A model generated the notes under the pieces. The model was not told the origin of the DNA. It saw only the letters and a program-made list of their open reading frames with translations, and made no database searches. 64,000 nt of DNA, taken from contig NZ_JAMOHM010000013.1 in NCBI RefSeq assembly GCF_024448335.1, forward strand, positions 49,047 to 113,046, in the 5' to 3' direction. Origin of the DNA: Stutzerimonas frequens (GTDB lineage: Bacteria > Pseudomonadota > Gammaproteobacteria > Pseudomonadales > Pseudomonadaceae). Below, one piece after another: positions 29,820 through 38,081 of this stretch; positions within the stretch are counted from its first letter, which is position 1, and each line of letters starts with the position of its first letter. Made by a program: the position numbers and the translations under genes.

Positions 29820-31592
29820 TCAATAAGTCCGAACCTTGGGCTCGAATGCCGGAACGGTCTTCGGAGCGAAGTTCACGGCACGCTTGGCAACGCGCTTGTC
29901 ACCCGGGAAGTACAGGGTGTGGCACAGCCAGTTCTCGTCATCACGCTCTTCGAAATCTTCGCGAGCATGGGCGCCACGGGATTCCTTGCGGTGCTCCGCG
30001 GCAATTGCAGTAGCCTCGGCGACTTCCAGAAGGTTCTGCAACTCAAGCGCCTCGATGCGCGCAGTGTTGAACGCCTGGCTCTTGTCCGAGATCTTGACGT
30101 TGGCGATACGCTGACGCAGATCGACCAGCTGAGCGATACCCTTCTGCATGTATTCGCCAGTACGGAATACACCGAAGTAGTTCTGCATGCAGCTCTGCAG
30201 CTCCTTACGCAGCGGAGCAACGTCTTCACCAGTACTGCGCTCGTTGATACCAGCCAGACGCCCAAGCGCAACATCCAGATCGGTTTCGCTGGCACCGCGG
30301 TGCTCGATACCTTCCTTCAGCGCCTTCTCCAGGTGCAGACCGGCAGCGCGGCCGAACACGACGAGGTCGAGCAGCGAGTTGCCGCCCAGACGGTTGGCGC
30401 CATGCACGGATACGCAGGCCACTTCGCCCACAGCGAACAGACCGTCGATGATCTTGTCGTTGCCGTTGGCGTCTTGAGTAATCGCCTGACCATGGATGTT
30501 GGTGGCGATGCCACCCATCATGTAGTGGCAGGTGGGAACAACCGGCACCGGTGCGACGACCGGATCGACGTGAGCGAAGGTCTTCGACAGCTCGCAGATA
30601 CCAGGCAAACGGCTGTGCAGCACTTCTTCGCCCAGGTGATCCAGCTTCAACATCACATGGTCGCCATCCGGACCACAACCGTTGCCCGCCAGGATTTCCT
30701 TGACCATCGAACGTGCAACGACGTCACGACCAGCCAGGTCCTTCGCGTTCGGCGCGTAACGCTCCATGAAGCGCTCGCCATGCTTGTTGATCAGGTAGCC
30801 ACCTTCACCGCGGCAACCCTCGGTTACCAGTACACCGGCACCAGCGATACCGGTCGGGTGGAACTGCCACATCTCGATGTCCTGCACCGGCACACCAGCG
30901 CGCAGCGCCATGCCGACACCGTCACCGGTGTTGATCAGGGCGTTGGTGGTCGATGCGTAGATGCGACCAGCGCCGCCAGTAGCGAGCACGGTAGCCTTGG
31001 AGCGGATGTAGACGGTTTCGCCGGTCTCGATGCAGATGGCGATGACACCAACGACTGCGCCGTCCTGGTTCTTCACCAGGTCGACCGCGTACCACTCGTT
31101 GAGGAACACGGTGTCGTTCTTCAGATTGCTCTGATAAAGAGTGTGCAGCAGTGCGTGACCGGTACGGTCTGCAGCGGCACAGGTACGAGCGGCCTGACCA
31201 CCCTTACCGAAGTCCTTGGACTGCCCACCGAACGGACGCTGATAGATGCGACCCTGCTCGGTACGGGAGAACGGCAGCCCCATGTGCTCGAGCTCGAACA
31301 CCGCCTCAGGGCCTACGGAACACATGTACTCGATAGCGTCCTGGTCACCGATGTAGTCGGAACCCTTGACGGTATCGTACATGTGCCAGCGCCAGTCATC
31401 GTTCGGGTCGGCCGAAGCGATGGCGCAGGTGATGCCACCCTGCGCGGAAACGGTGTGCGAACGAGTCGGGAAAACCTTGGTGACCACAGCAGTCTTGTGA
31501 CCGGACTGGGACAGTTGCAGCGCCGCGCGCATACCGGCGCCACCGCCACCAACGATGATGGCGTCGAAGGAAAGCGTACGAATATTAGCCAT
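29820..31592 (-). CDS. sdhA: succinate dehydrogenase flavoprotein subunit
   Basis: 590 residues. The FAD dinucleotide motif [14 protein letters not shown] and the covalent flavin His46 in [11 protein letters not shown] are present, as are [21 protein letters not shown] and the substrate-site region [11 protein letters not shown]. It oxidises succinate to fumarate. It begins three bases after sdhD, so the subunits are translated together. Confidence 0.98.
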   Translation of the reverse strand: MANIRTLSFDAIIVGGGGAGMRAALQLSQSGHKTAVVTKVFPTRSHTVSAQGGITCAIASADPNDDWRWHMYDTVKGSDYIGDQDAIEYMCSVGPEAVFELEHMGLPFSRTEQGRIYQRPFGGQSKDFGKGGQAARTCAAADRTGHALLHTLYQSNLKNDTVFLNEWYAVDLVKNQDGAVVGVIAICIETGETVYIRSKATVLATGGAGRIYASTTNALINTGDGVGMALRAGVPVQDIEMWQFHPTGIAGAGVLVTEGCRGEGGYLINKHGERFMERYAPNAKDLAGRDVVARSMVKEILAGNGCGPDGDHVMLKLDHLGEEVLHSRLPGICELSKTFAHVDPVVAPVPVVPTCHYMMGGIATNIHGQAITQDANGNDKIIDGLFAVGEVACVSVHGANRLGGNSLLDLVVFGRAAGLHLEKALKEGIEHRGASETDLDVALGRLAGINERSTGEDVAPLRKELQSCMQNYFGVFRTGEYMQKGIAQLVDLRQRIANVKISDKSQAFNTARIEALELQNLLEVAEATAIAAEHRKESRGAHAREDFEERDDENWLCHTLYFPGDKRVAKRAVNFAPKTVPAFEPKVRTY

Positions 31593-31595
31593 GAA

Positions 31596-31964
31596 TCAGA
31601 TACCCCAAAGAATCTGCACGCCCCAGACGAAGAAGGTGAACATGGCAATGCCACACACCGCCTGGAACAGGAAACGAACGCCGGTAGCCCACTTACCGAT
31701 CGCCATGTTGGTCAGGTAGTCAGTAGAGATCGTCCACATACCTACCCACGCGTGCACACTCAGGGCGACCAGAGCCAGCAGGCTGAAGATTCGCATCCAG
31801 TTGGCCGAGAAAAGCGCGTGCCACTGGGTGTACTCCAGTCCCGGGTTCGCAATCAGGTACCCAAGCAGGAACAGAAAATAAGCCGCAAGAACCACTGCAG
31901 AAACGCGCTGCGCCATCCAGTCGTACAGACCCGAGCGCGAAAAGTTGGTGACATTGGTTACCAT
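31596..31964 (-). CDS. sdhD: succinate dehydrogenase membrane anchor SdhD
   Basis: 122 residues with three membrane segments (about 22-40, 58-78, 93-118). The His in LVALSVHAWVGMWTISTDY is the probable heme b or quinone-site residue. I take the ATG at 31964, which has GGGAG at good spacing; a GTG two codons upstream is possible. The start overlaps the end of sdhC by seven bases, indicating coupling. Confidence 0.93.
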   Translation of the reverse strand: MVTNVTNFSRSGLYDWMAQRVSAVVLAAYFLFLLGYLIANPGLEYTQWHALFSANWMRIFSLLALVALSVHAWVGMWTISTDYLTNMAIGKWATGVRFLFQAVCGIAMFTFFVWGVQILWGI

Positions 31965-32332
31965 ATCCACACTCCCGCCAGAACGATCAGCACCGCCGAT
32001 ACGGCGATTACGATTTTCGAGCCCAGCTTGCCGCCTTCCAGCGTCTCACCATGGCCAGAATCCATGATCAGGTGACGAACACCCGCCACAAGGTGGTACA
32101 GCAGTGCGGACAGCAACGCCCAACTCACCAGCTTTGCCAGAGGGCTACCCAGGTACGCACGAACCTCCTCGAAGCCTTCCGGAGAAGACAGCGAGGTATC
32201 GAGCGCGAGCAGCAGCAAGGCGATACCGACGAACAGGATGACACCGGATACACGGTGGAGAATCGACGTGTAAGCAGTGATGGGGAGTTTTATTGTCCTA
32301 AGATCTAGGTTTACAGGTCGTTGGCTTTTCAC
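31958..32332 (-). CDS. sdhC: succinate dehydrogenase cytochrome b556 subunit SdhC
   Basis: 124 residues starting KSQRPVNLDLRTIKLPITAYTSILHRVSGV, the conserved SdhC N-terminus with Ser and Arg of the quinone site; the heme His lies in LLYHLVAGVRHLIMD. Three membrane segments follow. The only possible in-frame start is GTG at 32332, because a TGA stop lies four codons upstream. It has no Shine-Dalgarno but is preceded by an A-run, so initiation is unusual and possibly regulated. Confidence 0.93.
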   Translation of the reverse strand: MKSQRPVNLDLRTIKLPITAYTSILHRVSGVILFVGIALLLLALDTSLSSPEGFEEVRAYLGSPLAKLVSWALLSALLYHLVAGVRHLIMDSGHGETLEGGKLGSKIVIAVSAVLIVLAGVWIW

Positions 32333-32463
32333 GGCTTTTTTTCACACTTGAGAGCCCCAGAGCGCAGGGCAAAGTTGTTGGGAAGAGTACGCAGCAGTAC
32401 CCGCTACCCACGAGTGACAACCTACAGAATACTGCCTGTAAGGCCCCTGCCGGTCGGTGTCCG

Positions 32464-32492
32464 AGTATAAACAGTTAGGTCACTAATGACAA
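32464..32492 (-). promoter_or_regulatory. sdhCDAB promoter (sigma-70-like)
   Basis: On the minus strand TTGTCA is followed after 17 bases by TATACT. The predicted transcript starts near 32457, giving a leader of about 125 bases before the sdhC GTG. Confidence 0.7.
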
Positions 32493-32606
32493 TGTGGTGA
32501 AGTGCCACTAAAGGCTGATAGCACCCCCTATATAAATGCCGTAAACAGTGCACCCAAGCTGTACGCATCCCCCTGCAGAGCCCTCTACGGCATGGGTTCG
32601 CGCAAA

Positions 32607-32634
32607 TTGACTTTGCGGTTTATCACACTATAGT
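32607..32634 (+). promoter_or_regulatory. gltA promoter (sigma-70-like)
   Basis: TTGACT and TATAGT are separated by 16 bases. An interrupted palindrome ATCAC-N6-GTGAT overlaps the -10 element and could be an operator. Transcription would start near 32641, about 50 bases before gltA. Confidence 0.7.
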
Positions 32635-32692
32635 GATGCGGGCCCTGCGTGGGGGGCCATGATGATTCCAAGCACAAAACAGGAGGCCATAC

Positions 32693-33964
32693 ATGGCTGA
32701 CAAGAAAGCGCAGTTGATCATCGAGGGCGCTGCCCCCGTCGAACTGCCCGTTTTAACCGGTACCGTAGGGCCTGATGTAATTGACGTACGAAGCCTGACC
32801 TCCACGGGTCACTTCACCTTCGATCCCGGCTTCATGTCGACCGCCTCTTGCGAGTCCAAGATCACCTACATCGATGGCGACAAGGGCATCCTGCTGCATC
32901 GCGGCTACCCGATCGAGCAGCTGGCGGAAAAATCCGACTACCTGGAAACCTGCTACCTGCTGCTGAACGGCGAACTGCCTACCGCCGAGCAGAAGGCACA
33001 GTTCGTCAGCACCGTGAAGAACCACACCATGGTTCACGAGCAGCTGAAGTCTTTCCTCAATGGTTTCCGTCGTGACGCCCACCCCATGGCCATCATGTGT
33101 GGCGTTGTCGGCGCCCTTTCGGCGTTCTACCACGACTCCCTGGACATCAACGATCCGCACCACCGCGAAATTTCCGCCGTGCGCCTGGTCGCCAAGATGC
33201 CGACCATCGCCGCAATGGTCTACAAGTACTCGATCGGTCAGCCGCTGATGTATCCGCGTAACGACCTGAGCTACTCGGAAAACTTCCTGCACATGATGTT
33301 CAACACCCCGTGCGAGATCAAACCGATCAGCCCGGTGTTGGCCAAGGCAATGGATCGCATCTTCATCCTGCACGCCGACCATGAGCAGAACGCCTCCACC
33401 TCCACCGTGCGTCTGGCAGGCTCCACCGGCGCCAACCCATTTGCCTGCATCGCGGCCGGCATCGCCGCCCTGTGGGGACCGGCTCACGGCGGCGCGAACG
33501 AAGCCGTACTGACCATGCTGGACGAGATTGGTGACGTATCGAACGTCGAGAAGTTCCTGGCCAAGGCCAAGGACAAGAACGATCCGTTCAAGCTGATGGG
33601 CTTCGGACATCGCGTCTACAAGAACTTCGACCCGCGCGCCAAGGTCATGAAGCAGACCTGCGACGAGGTTCTGGGCGAGCTGGGCATCAACGATCCGCAA
33701 CTGGATCTGGCCATGAAGCTGGAAGAGATCGCCCTCAACGATCCGTACTTCGCCGAGCGCAATCTGTACCCGAACGTGGACTTCTACTCGGGCATCATCC
33801 TCAAGGCCATCGGCATTCCGACCAGCATGTTCACTGTCATCTTCGCCCTGGCGCGTACCGTCGGCTGGATCTCTCACTGGAAAGAAATGATCGCATCCGG
33901 CCAGAAGATTGGTCGTCCGCGTCAGCTGTACACCGGCCACGCCAAGCGCGATCTGCCGCGTTAA
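32693..33964 (+). CDS. gltA: citrate synthase (type II)
   Basis: 423 residues. The catalytic His265 ([10 protein letters not shown]), His306 ([14 protein letters not shown]) and the Asp of YPNVDFYSG (about 363) are present. It condenses acetyl-CoA and oxaloacetate, the entry step of the TCA cycle; the N-terminal extension is typical of the NADH-sensitive hexameric Gram-negative type. AGGAGG precedes the ATG. It is divergent from sdhCDAB and ends at a strong terminator. Confidence 0.98.
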   Translation: MADKKAQLIIEGAAPVELPVLTGTVGPDVIDVRSLTSTGHFTFDPGFMSTASCESKITYIDGDKGILLHRGYPIEQLAEKSDYLETCYLLLNGELPTAEQKAQFVSTVKNHTMVHEQLKSFLNGFRRDAHPMAIMCGVVGALSAFYHDSLDINDPHHREISAVRLVAKMPTIAAMVYKYSIGQPLMYPRNDLSYSENFLHMMFNTPCEIKPISPVLAKAMDRIFILHADHEQNASTSTVRLAGSTGANPFACIAAGIAALWGPAHGGANEAVLTMLDEIGDVSNVEKFLAKAKDKNDPFKLMGFGHRVYKNFDPRAKVMKQTCDEVLGELGINDPQLDLAMKLEEIALNDPYFAERNLYPNVDFYSGIILKAIGIPTSMFTVIFALARTVGWISHWKEMIASGQKIGRPRQLYTGHAKRDLPR

Positions 33965-33979
33965 GCGACAAGCTCGCGC

Positions 33980-34009
33980 AAAAAAGGCTGCCCTTGGGCA
34001 GCCTTTTTT
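33980..34009 (+). terminator. gltA terminator
   Basis: A 14-bp stem AAAAAAGGCTGCCC with a TT loop, ending in six T, a complete Rho-independent terminator. The A-run on the left makes it usable from the minus strand too. Confidence 0.93.
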
Positions 34010-34084
34010 GTTTATCACCCCCGCCAGACGTGTAGGCGCGAACGAGAGCCGCCACAAGCAACGAAAGCCGTAACTGGCGTACCG

Positions 34085-34336
34085 CTACGCTGTTGCCTGC
34101 TCAAGCCAGCCCAACAGACGAATCGCCTCCTCCCCGTCATTGCCGCAGCAAGCAGGATCGGCCGAGAACGCAGAACAGACAACTGGCCGCCGCGGGTCTC
34201 CAAACAGCGAACAAAGAAAATCAGCGGTCAACTGCACGCACCGCTCCCCCGCGCGCTTACCGTACGGCATGCCGGGTATAGGAGAACTGATGGAAGGCGC
34301 GATGCAGCAGGCGCCACAACCGGGGCGACAATCCAT
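34085..34336 (-). CDS. YkgJ-type cysteine cluster protein
   Basis: 83 residues beginning MDCRPGCGACCIAPSISSPIPGMPYGK, with Cys at 3, 7, 10 and 11, then CVQLTADFLCSLFG and RPVVCSAF. This is the CxxCC-type zinc or iron-sulfur pattern of the YkgJ family. Role unknown in most bacteria. It stands alone, convergent with gltA, and the two are separated by the gltA terminator. Confidence 0.85.
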   Translation of the reverse strand: MDCRPGCGACCIAPSISSPIPGMPYGKRAGERCVQLTADFLCSLFGDPRRPVVCSAFSADPACCGNDGEEAIRLLGWLEQATA

Positions 34337-34465
34337 AAAACTGCCACTCAGTGAAAAAACGGGCGCGATAATAATCCGGCTGAAGCTTACGCACCAGATG
34401 CATCATTGCAGCCGAAAACGCTTGGAAATACCCTAGCGCGTCATCATTTCGAGCCCACAACCATC

Positions 34466-34807
34466 ATGCCCGTCTGGTTGCAAACCGCCGCCCTGCTCTG
34501 CTGCTCCAACCTGTTCATGACCTTCGCCTGGTACGGCCACCTGAAAAGCCTGAACGGTAAACCCTGGCTTATCACCGCATTGATCAGCTGGGGCATCGCC
34601 TTCTTCGAGTACATGCTGATGGTGCCAGCAAACCGCATTGGCTATACCGAGCTGTCGGTTGGCCAGCTGAAGATCATGCAGGAGGTAATCACCCTGATGG
34701 TGTTCGTTCCGTTCAGCGTGCTGTACATGCAGCAGCCATTGAAGCTGGATTATCTATGGGCAGGGCTTTGCCTGATCGGCGCCGTGTACTTCATATTCCG
34801 CAGCTAG
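34466..34807 (+). CDS. DUF486 (DMT-superfamily) small membrane protein
   Basis: 113 residues with four membrane segments (about 3-20, 33-51, 65-84, 92-110), the single-unit form of the drug/metabolite transporter superfamily. The N-terminal AWYGHLK and central VPANRIGY match the DUF486 proteins. The ATG at 34466 is preferred; the longer open frame adds a polar leader. Function unknown. It is followed after 77 bases by ppnP on the same strand. Confidence 0.83.
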   Translation: MPVWLQTAALLCCSNLFMTFAWYGHLKSLNGKPWLITALISWGIAFFEYMLMVPANRIGYTELSVGQLKIMQEVITLMVFVPFSVLYMQQPLKLDYLWAGLCLIGAVYFIFRS

Positions 34808-34884
34808 CATGCATGCCAGGTGACGCCAGCCCGGGCGCTTGGGCATACTGGCGCCCCTTTTCCAATCCTGCAAAGGCACCCAAA

Positions 34885-35166
34885 ATGTTCAAGGTAAACG
34901 AGTACTTCGACGGCACCGTCAAATCCATCGCGTTCGACATGGCTGAAGGCCCTGCCACGATCGGCGTCATGGCGCCAGGTGAATACGAATTCGGCACTGC
35001 GCAACTGGAAGTCATGCACGTAGTTGCTGGCAGCCTGGACGTGAAACTGCCGGGTAGCGATGCCTGGGAAACCTTTGCCAGCGGCAGCCAGTTCACCGTA
35101 CCGGCGAACAGCAAATTTCAGTTGAAGGTCAAGGTAGACACCGCGTATCTGTGCGAGTACCGCTGA
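34885..35166 (+). CDS. ppnP: pyrimidine/purine nucleoside phosphorylase PpnP
   Basis: 93 residues with a single cupin domain, [17 protein letters not shown] at the start and [25 protein letters not shown] near the end. This matches the YaiE/PpnP family (DUF1255), which phosphorolyses several nucleosides to base and ribose-1-phosphate in E. coli. The ATG at 34885 is the conserved start; upstream in-frame codons look non-coding. Confidence 0.92.
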   Translation: MFKVNEYFDGTVKSIAFDMAEGPATIGVMAPGEYEFGTAQLEVMHVVAGSLDVKLPGSDAWETFASGSQFTVPANSKFQLKVKVDTAYLCEYR

Positions 35167-35201
35167 GACGTAGCGAGCACTCCCTGAGACGGTGGGTTCG
35201 C

Positions 35202-35231
35202 GGTGGATGAGCGAAGCGTCATCCACCCTAC
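35202..35231. repeat. short palindromic (REP-like) repeat
   Basis: GGTGGATGA and TCATCCACC flank an 8-base centre and are followed by CTAC. A related palindrome, also ending CCACCCTAC, lies at 42613-42634. This suggests a dispersed extragenic palindrome family. Confidence 0.55.
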
Positions 35232-35292
35232 TCCACGCACCCTCGGTACCGCCCAGCTCTGCGCCGCGCGGAGCATCCAGCGTGACGGGCGC

Positions 35293-35586
35293 CTAGCCTA
35301 ACGGCTTGTAGGCACGGCTAACCTGCTTGGCCTGATTCAGCTTGGTCAGCTCCGCGGCCAGCCGCTCACGCTCAGCGCGCCCCGTCAGCTGAAGCTCTTC
35401 ATACAGAGTCGCCATCGCATCGATTTCCGCGCGCAGCCCAGCATCAGTTGCGTCTTCGTCGGACAATGATGCCACCAGCGTGCCGCACTCTTCGTCTAGC
35501 GAGCGGACCGTTTCCCACTCACCCGCATCCAGCGCACTGCGGAGCTTTTGCGCCAAACTGGCAAAGGCTTGCTTCTTTAACGGCAT
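35293..35586 (-). CDS. fliT: flagellar export chaperone FliT-like protein
   Basis: 97 residues, nearly all helical, ending NQAKQVSRAYKPLG. Size, helix content and position directly after fliS (gap of 46 bases) fit FliT, the cytosolic chaperone of the cap protein FliD (called FleP in some Pseudomonas papers). Sequence identity in this family is low, so the call rests partly on context. It shares a likely transcript with fliS, from the sigma-28 promoter upstream. Confidence 0.75.
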   Translation of the reverse strand: MPLKKQAFASLAQKLRSALDAGEWETVRSLDEECGTLVASLSDEDATDAGLRAEIDAMATLYEELQLTGRAERERLAAELTKLNQAKQVSRAYKPLG

Positions 35587-35632
35587 AATTTTCTCGGCAA
35601 CACTGTAAGCAACCGCATCAGCGGAAGATAAA

Positions 35633-36019
35633 TCAACCCTTGGGCGCTATCTGATCCCATGCCAGCTTTATCTCACCCAATAGCTTGCCGACTTCGTTCA
35701 GCTTGTCGACATCGTTGTGCCGACTCGCTTCGAACAAGCGCATCGTCATGTACTCGTACAGGCGATCAAGGTTGGCCGCCAGCTCGCCACCAACATCCTG
35801 ATCCAGCGCATCACGCAGCCCACCGATGATATTGATGGCCTTGCCGATCAGCACACCCTTCTCAGCGAAAGCCTCACGCTCCATTGCACCTTTGGCCTGA
35901 GCGATACGATCCAAACCGCCTTGCATCAGCATCTGAATCAGGCGATGCGGGTCGGCCTCGGTAACCTGGGTTTTTACGCCAACCTGCTGGTATTGCCGCA
36001 TTGCTGCCATAGCATTCAT
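35633..36019 (-). CDS. fliS: flagellin export chaperone
   Basis: 128 residues with the FliS pattern: MRQYQQVGVKTQVTEADPHRLIQMLMQGGLDRIAQAKGAM at the start and LYEYMTMRLFEASRHND in the middle. FliS binds the C-terminus of flagellin and keeps it unfolded for export. AAGGGG lies upstream of the first ATG; two more in-frame ATGs follow within six codons. A sigma-28 promoter lies directly upstream, after the fliD terminator. Confidence 0.95.
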   Translation of the reverse strand: MNAMAAMRQYQQVGVKTQVTEADPHRLIQMLMQGGLDRIAQAKGAMEREAFAEKGVLIGKAINIIGGLRDALDQDVGGELAANLDRLYEYMTMRLFEASRHNDVDKLNEVGKLLGEIKLAWDQIAPKG

Positions 36020-36058
36020 CTGGATGAGCCCCTTGCCACATCGATTTCACATACCTGT

Positions 36059-36085
36059 TTATCGGTCATGTAGCGCAGGACTTGA
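36059..36085 (-). promoter_or_regulatory. sigma-28 (FliA) promoter of fliST
   Basis: On the minus strand TCAAG is followed after 14 bases by ACCGATAA, seven of eight matches to the GCCGATAA -10 box. The predicted start is about 33 bases upstream of the fliS ATG. Confidence 0.8.
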
Positions 36086-36100
36086 GTACGTACGGAAAAC

Positions 36101-36126
36101 AAAAAACCGCCTAACGGCGGTTTTTT
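36101..36126 (-). terminator. fliD terminator
   Basis: An 11-bp stem AAAAAACCGCC/GGCGGTTTTTT with a four-base loop, ending in a T-run on both strands. It sits between fliD and the fliS promoter and should separate the two transcripts. Confidence 0.9.
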
Positions 36127-36143
36127 AATAAAAGCAATTTGGC

Positions 36144-37601
36144 TTACTTCTTCGAGTTGCTTGCGGCCCACGGCAGATTTTCCAGCGAAGCCAACAAACT
36201 CGACGACGTATTGGACAACTGCCCCACCAGCAGATCCATGGCATTGAACTGCTTGTACAGTCGCTCCTGAAGCGAGGTGATGCGACGGGTGAGCGTCTCC
36301 TTCTGATCATCTATCTTGGCGATCGTCTCGGTCATTGCCTTGTTGCGCTGCTCGAGTATTCCGCCGGTCTCGGTGTATGGCTTCAGCTTCGCGTCGAGCC
36401 TGGAAGCCAATCCCTTGTCACCCGTGAACAGGCCCGACAATTCGCCGAAGTTACTGGCCATCGCCTTGTCCAGCTTGGCGCTGTCAATGGCGAGCGTGCC
36501 ATCCTTCTGTGTGGTGATACCAATATCGGTCAGCGCACGCAGTGCACCATCACCCTGCACGTTAACCAGCTCGTTGCGAATCGTGTTGAGCAAGGTGCGC
36601 GCCGTGGCATCGCCCACCAATGCGCCTGTTACGGGCGCTTTGCCCTCGCCTACAGACGTGACCTTGGTCTGTGCGTTAATCACACCGATCAGTTTGTTGT
36701 AGCTGTCGACAAAGGACTGGATCTGTTTTTTGACCCCCGCCTTATCTTCAGCAACGGTCACGGTCAGCGGCTCGTTGGCAATGGTCTTGGCCTTGAGATC
36801 GAGCGTGACACCCTCGATGGCGCCTTCGACCTTATTGGTCTTACTGGTAATCAACAGACCATCAACAGAAATCTGCGCGCTTTGCGCCTTGGAAAGGGTC
36901 ATGGGGCCTTCTCGGTACAAGGCCATTGCAGCCTCATCGCTTGGATCCGGCTCGGCGATGGACCCATCAAAACTCAGCGCTTCCAATAAACGACTTCCCA
37001 GCCCGGCATTCGTTGTTTTGCCCTCGACAGTTATATCTTCACCTGCCCCGGTACTGGCACTGCTAAGTACCAGTCGCGCCCCCGCATCATCAGTGACAAT
37101 AGTGGCAGTCAGCCCGATATCCTTGCCACCCACATTGATCGCATCGCGAATACCCGCCAGCGTGTTGTTGGCCTCATCAACAACAACCGAAAGGTTCTTG
37201 TCGCCGATCTTGAAAGTCAGCGTGCCGCCGCCAAAGGTAGCGGGTGTCTCGGCCGTATTGGTGAACGGTTGCAACGCCACTTTGCTGCTGCTCGCCAGTG
37301 ACTTGACTTCCAACTGGTAGCTGCCTGCTCCTGCGGTGGTTGCCGCCGTAACGCCCACGAGGTCGGACTTGCTGGAGGTGGACGAGCGCGCCTGGAACAG
37401 GTCCGGCTTGTTCAAAGCGCCCAGCGCGGTCTGGAAATCACTTATTGCGCCCTTAAGGGCGCCAACCGCTGTGATTTGCGTAGTGGTCTTTTTCTCGAGG
37501 GTTGCAAGCTGGCTTTCCTTCGGAGCACGCTCAGCGGCAACCATACTCGCAACGATACTATCGATGTCGATGCCGGAACCGATGCCTGATACGCCTGCCA
37601 T
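36144..37601 (-). CDS. fliD: flagellar filament capping protein FliD
   Basis: 485 residues. The N-terminal GVSGIGSGIDIDSIVASMVAAER and long helical stretch AERAPKESQLATLEKKTTTQ are the conserved filament-joining region; the C-terminal coiled-coil (MTETIAKIDDQKETLTRRITSLQERLYKQF) completes the family pattern. FliD caps the growing flagellum and folds exported flagellin; it is also a mucin adhesin in P. aeruginosa. GAGGTG precedes the ATG. It follows flaG by 65 bases, with a sigma-54-like element in that gap. Confidence 0.95.
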   Translation of the reverse strand: MAGVSGIGSGIDIDSIVASMVAAERAPKESQLATLEKKTTTQITAVGALKGAISDFQTALGALNKPDLFQARSSTSSKSDLVGVTAATTAGAGSYQLEVKSLASSSKVALQPFTNTAETPATFGGGTLTFKIGDKNLSVVVDEANNTLAGIRDAINVGGKDIGLTATIVTDDAGARLVLSSASTGAGEDITVEGKTTNAGLGSRLLEALSFDGSIAEPDPSDEAAMALYREGPMTLSKAQSAQISVDGLLITSKTNKVEGAIEGVTLDLKAKTIANEPLTVTVAEDKAGVKKQIQSFVDSYNKLIGVINAQTKVTSVGEGKAPVTGALVGDATARTLLNTIRNELVNVQGDGALRALTDIGITTQKDGTLAIDSAKLDKAMASNFGELSGLFTGDKGLASRLDAKLKPYTETGGILEQRNKAMTETIAKIDDQKETLTRRITSLQERLYKQFNAMDLLVGQLSNTSSSLLASLENLPWAASNSKK

Positions 37602-37650
37602 AGTTGCACCTCGTCAAATAAACCACACGACCGTATTCGATCAAACATTA

Positions 37651-37666
37651 AACAAGAAACGTGCCG
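37651..37666 (-). promoter_or_regulatory. sigma-54-like element before fliD
   Basis: On the minus strand GGCACG, TTTC, TTGTT fits the RpoN pattern TGGCACG-N4-TTGCA except that the -12 GC is GT. The GG-N10 spacing is exact. In P. aeruginosa fliD is RpoN- and FleQ-dependent, which fits. Confidence 0.5.
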
Positions 37667-38023
37667 CTAAGCCTTAGCCTCGAACAATAGGCTACGCATC
37701 TCATCCAAACGCTCTGCCAGACGGAGAATATCCTCGGATGGAATCTGCCGTACCACTTTGCCCGAGTCGCCGTCCAGCACCTGCACTACAACCTGACCGG
37801 TGGAATCATCCACGCTGAAGTTCAAATCGCGCTGCAAAGTCTGCACCTGCGTGCGAATTCGCTCTACTGCTTCGTTTACATCTACTTTTACTTTCTGTGG
37901 CGCCTTGCCAGAGCCACCTTCGCCCTGCAACGACGAAAGCCCAGCTTCCTGACGAAAGCTGGGCATCGCATTGCTCGACGAGGATGACGCAAGCGTGGCA
38001 CTCGCTGCTCTTGCGACGTCCAT
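37667..38023 (-). CDS. flaG: flagellar protein FlaG
   Basis: 118 residues. The C-terminal half carries the FlaG pattern LQRDLNFSVDDSTGQVVVQVLDGDSGKVVRQIPSEDILRLAERL; the N-terminal half is Ser/Ala-rich and probably disordered. FlaG affects filament length in Pseudomonas and others. It lies between fliC and fliD, 58 bases after the fliC stop, past an incomplete hairpin that may allow read-through from the fliC promoter. Confidence 0.93.
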   Translation of the reverse strand: MDVARAASATLASSSSSNAMPSFRQEAGLSSLQGEGGSGKAPQKVKVDVNEAVERIRTQVQTLQRDLNFSVDDSTGQVVVQVLDGDSGKVVRQIPSEDILRLAERLDEMRSLLFEAKA

Positions 38024-38042
38024 GATTCACCTCTCAATGAAT

Positions 38043-38070
38043 CGATGGGGTGGAATTAACCACCCCATCG
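38043..38070 (-). terminator. fliC-flaG hairpin (attenuator-like)
   Basis: An 11-bp perfect stem (left arm CGATGGGGTGG) with a six-base loop, 12 bases after the fliC stop. No T-run follows on the minus strand, so it probably protects the fliC message or partly terminates, letting some transcription reach flaG. Confidence 0.6.
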
Positions 38071-38081
38071 GTGAGCCCCGC

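Larger units (their letters stand above)
32333..32692. other. sdhC-gltA divergent promoter region
   Basis: 360 bases with no gene, separating the two arms of the TCA block. One sigma-70-like promoter is readable on each strand. The sdh side leaves a leader of about 125 bases, and the gltA side one of about 50 bases with a short GGCCC/GGGCC stem. Confidence 0.8.
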
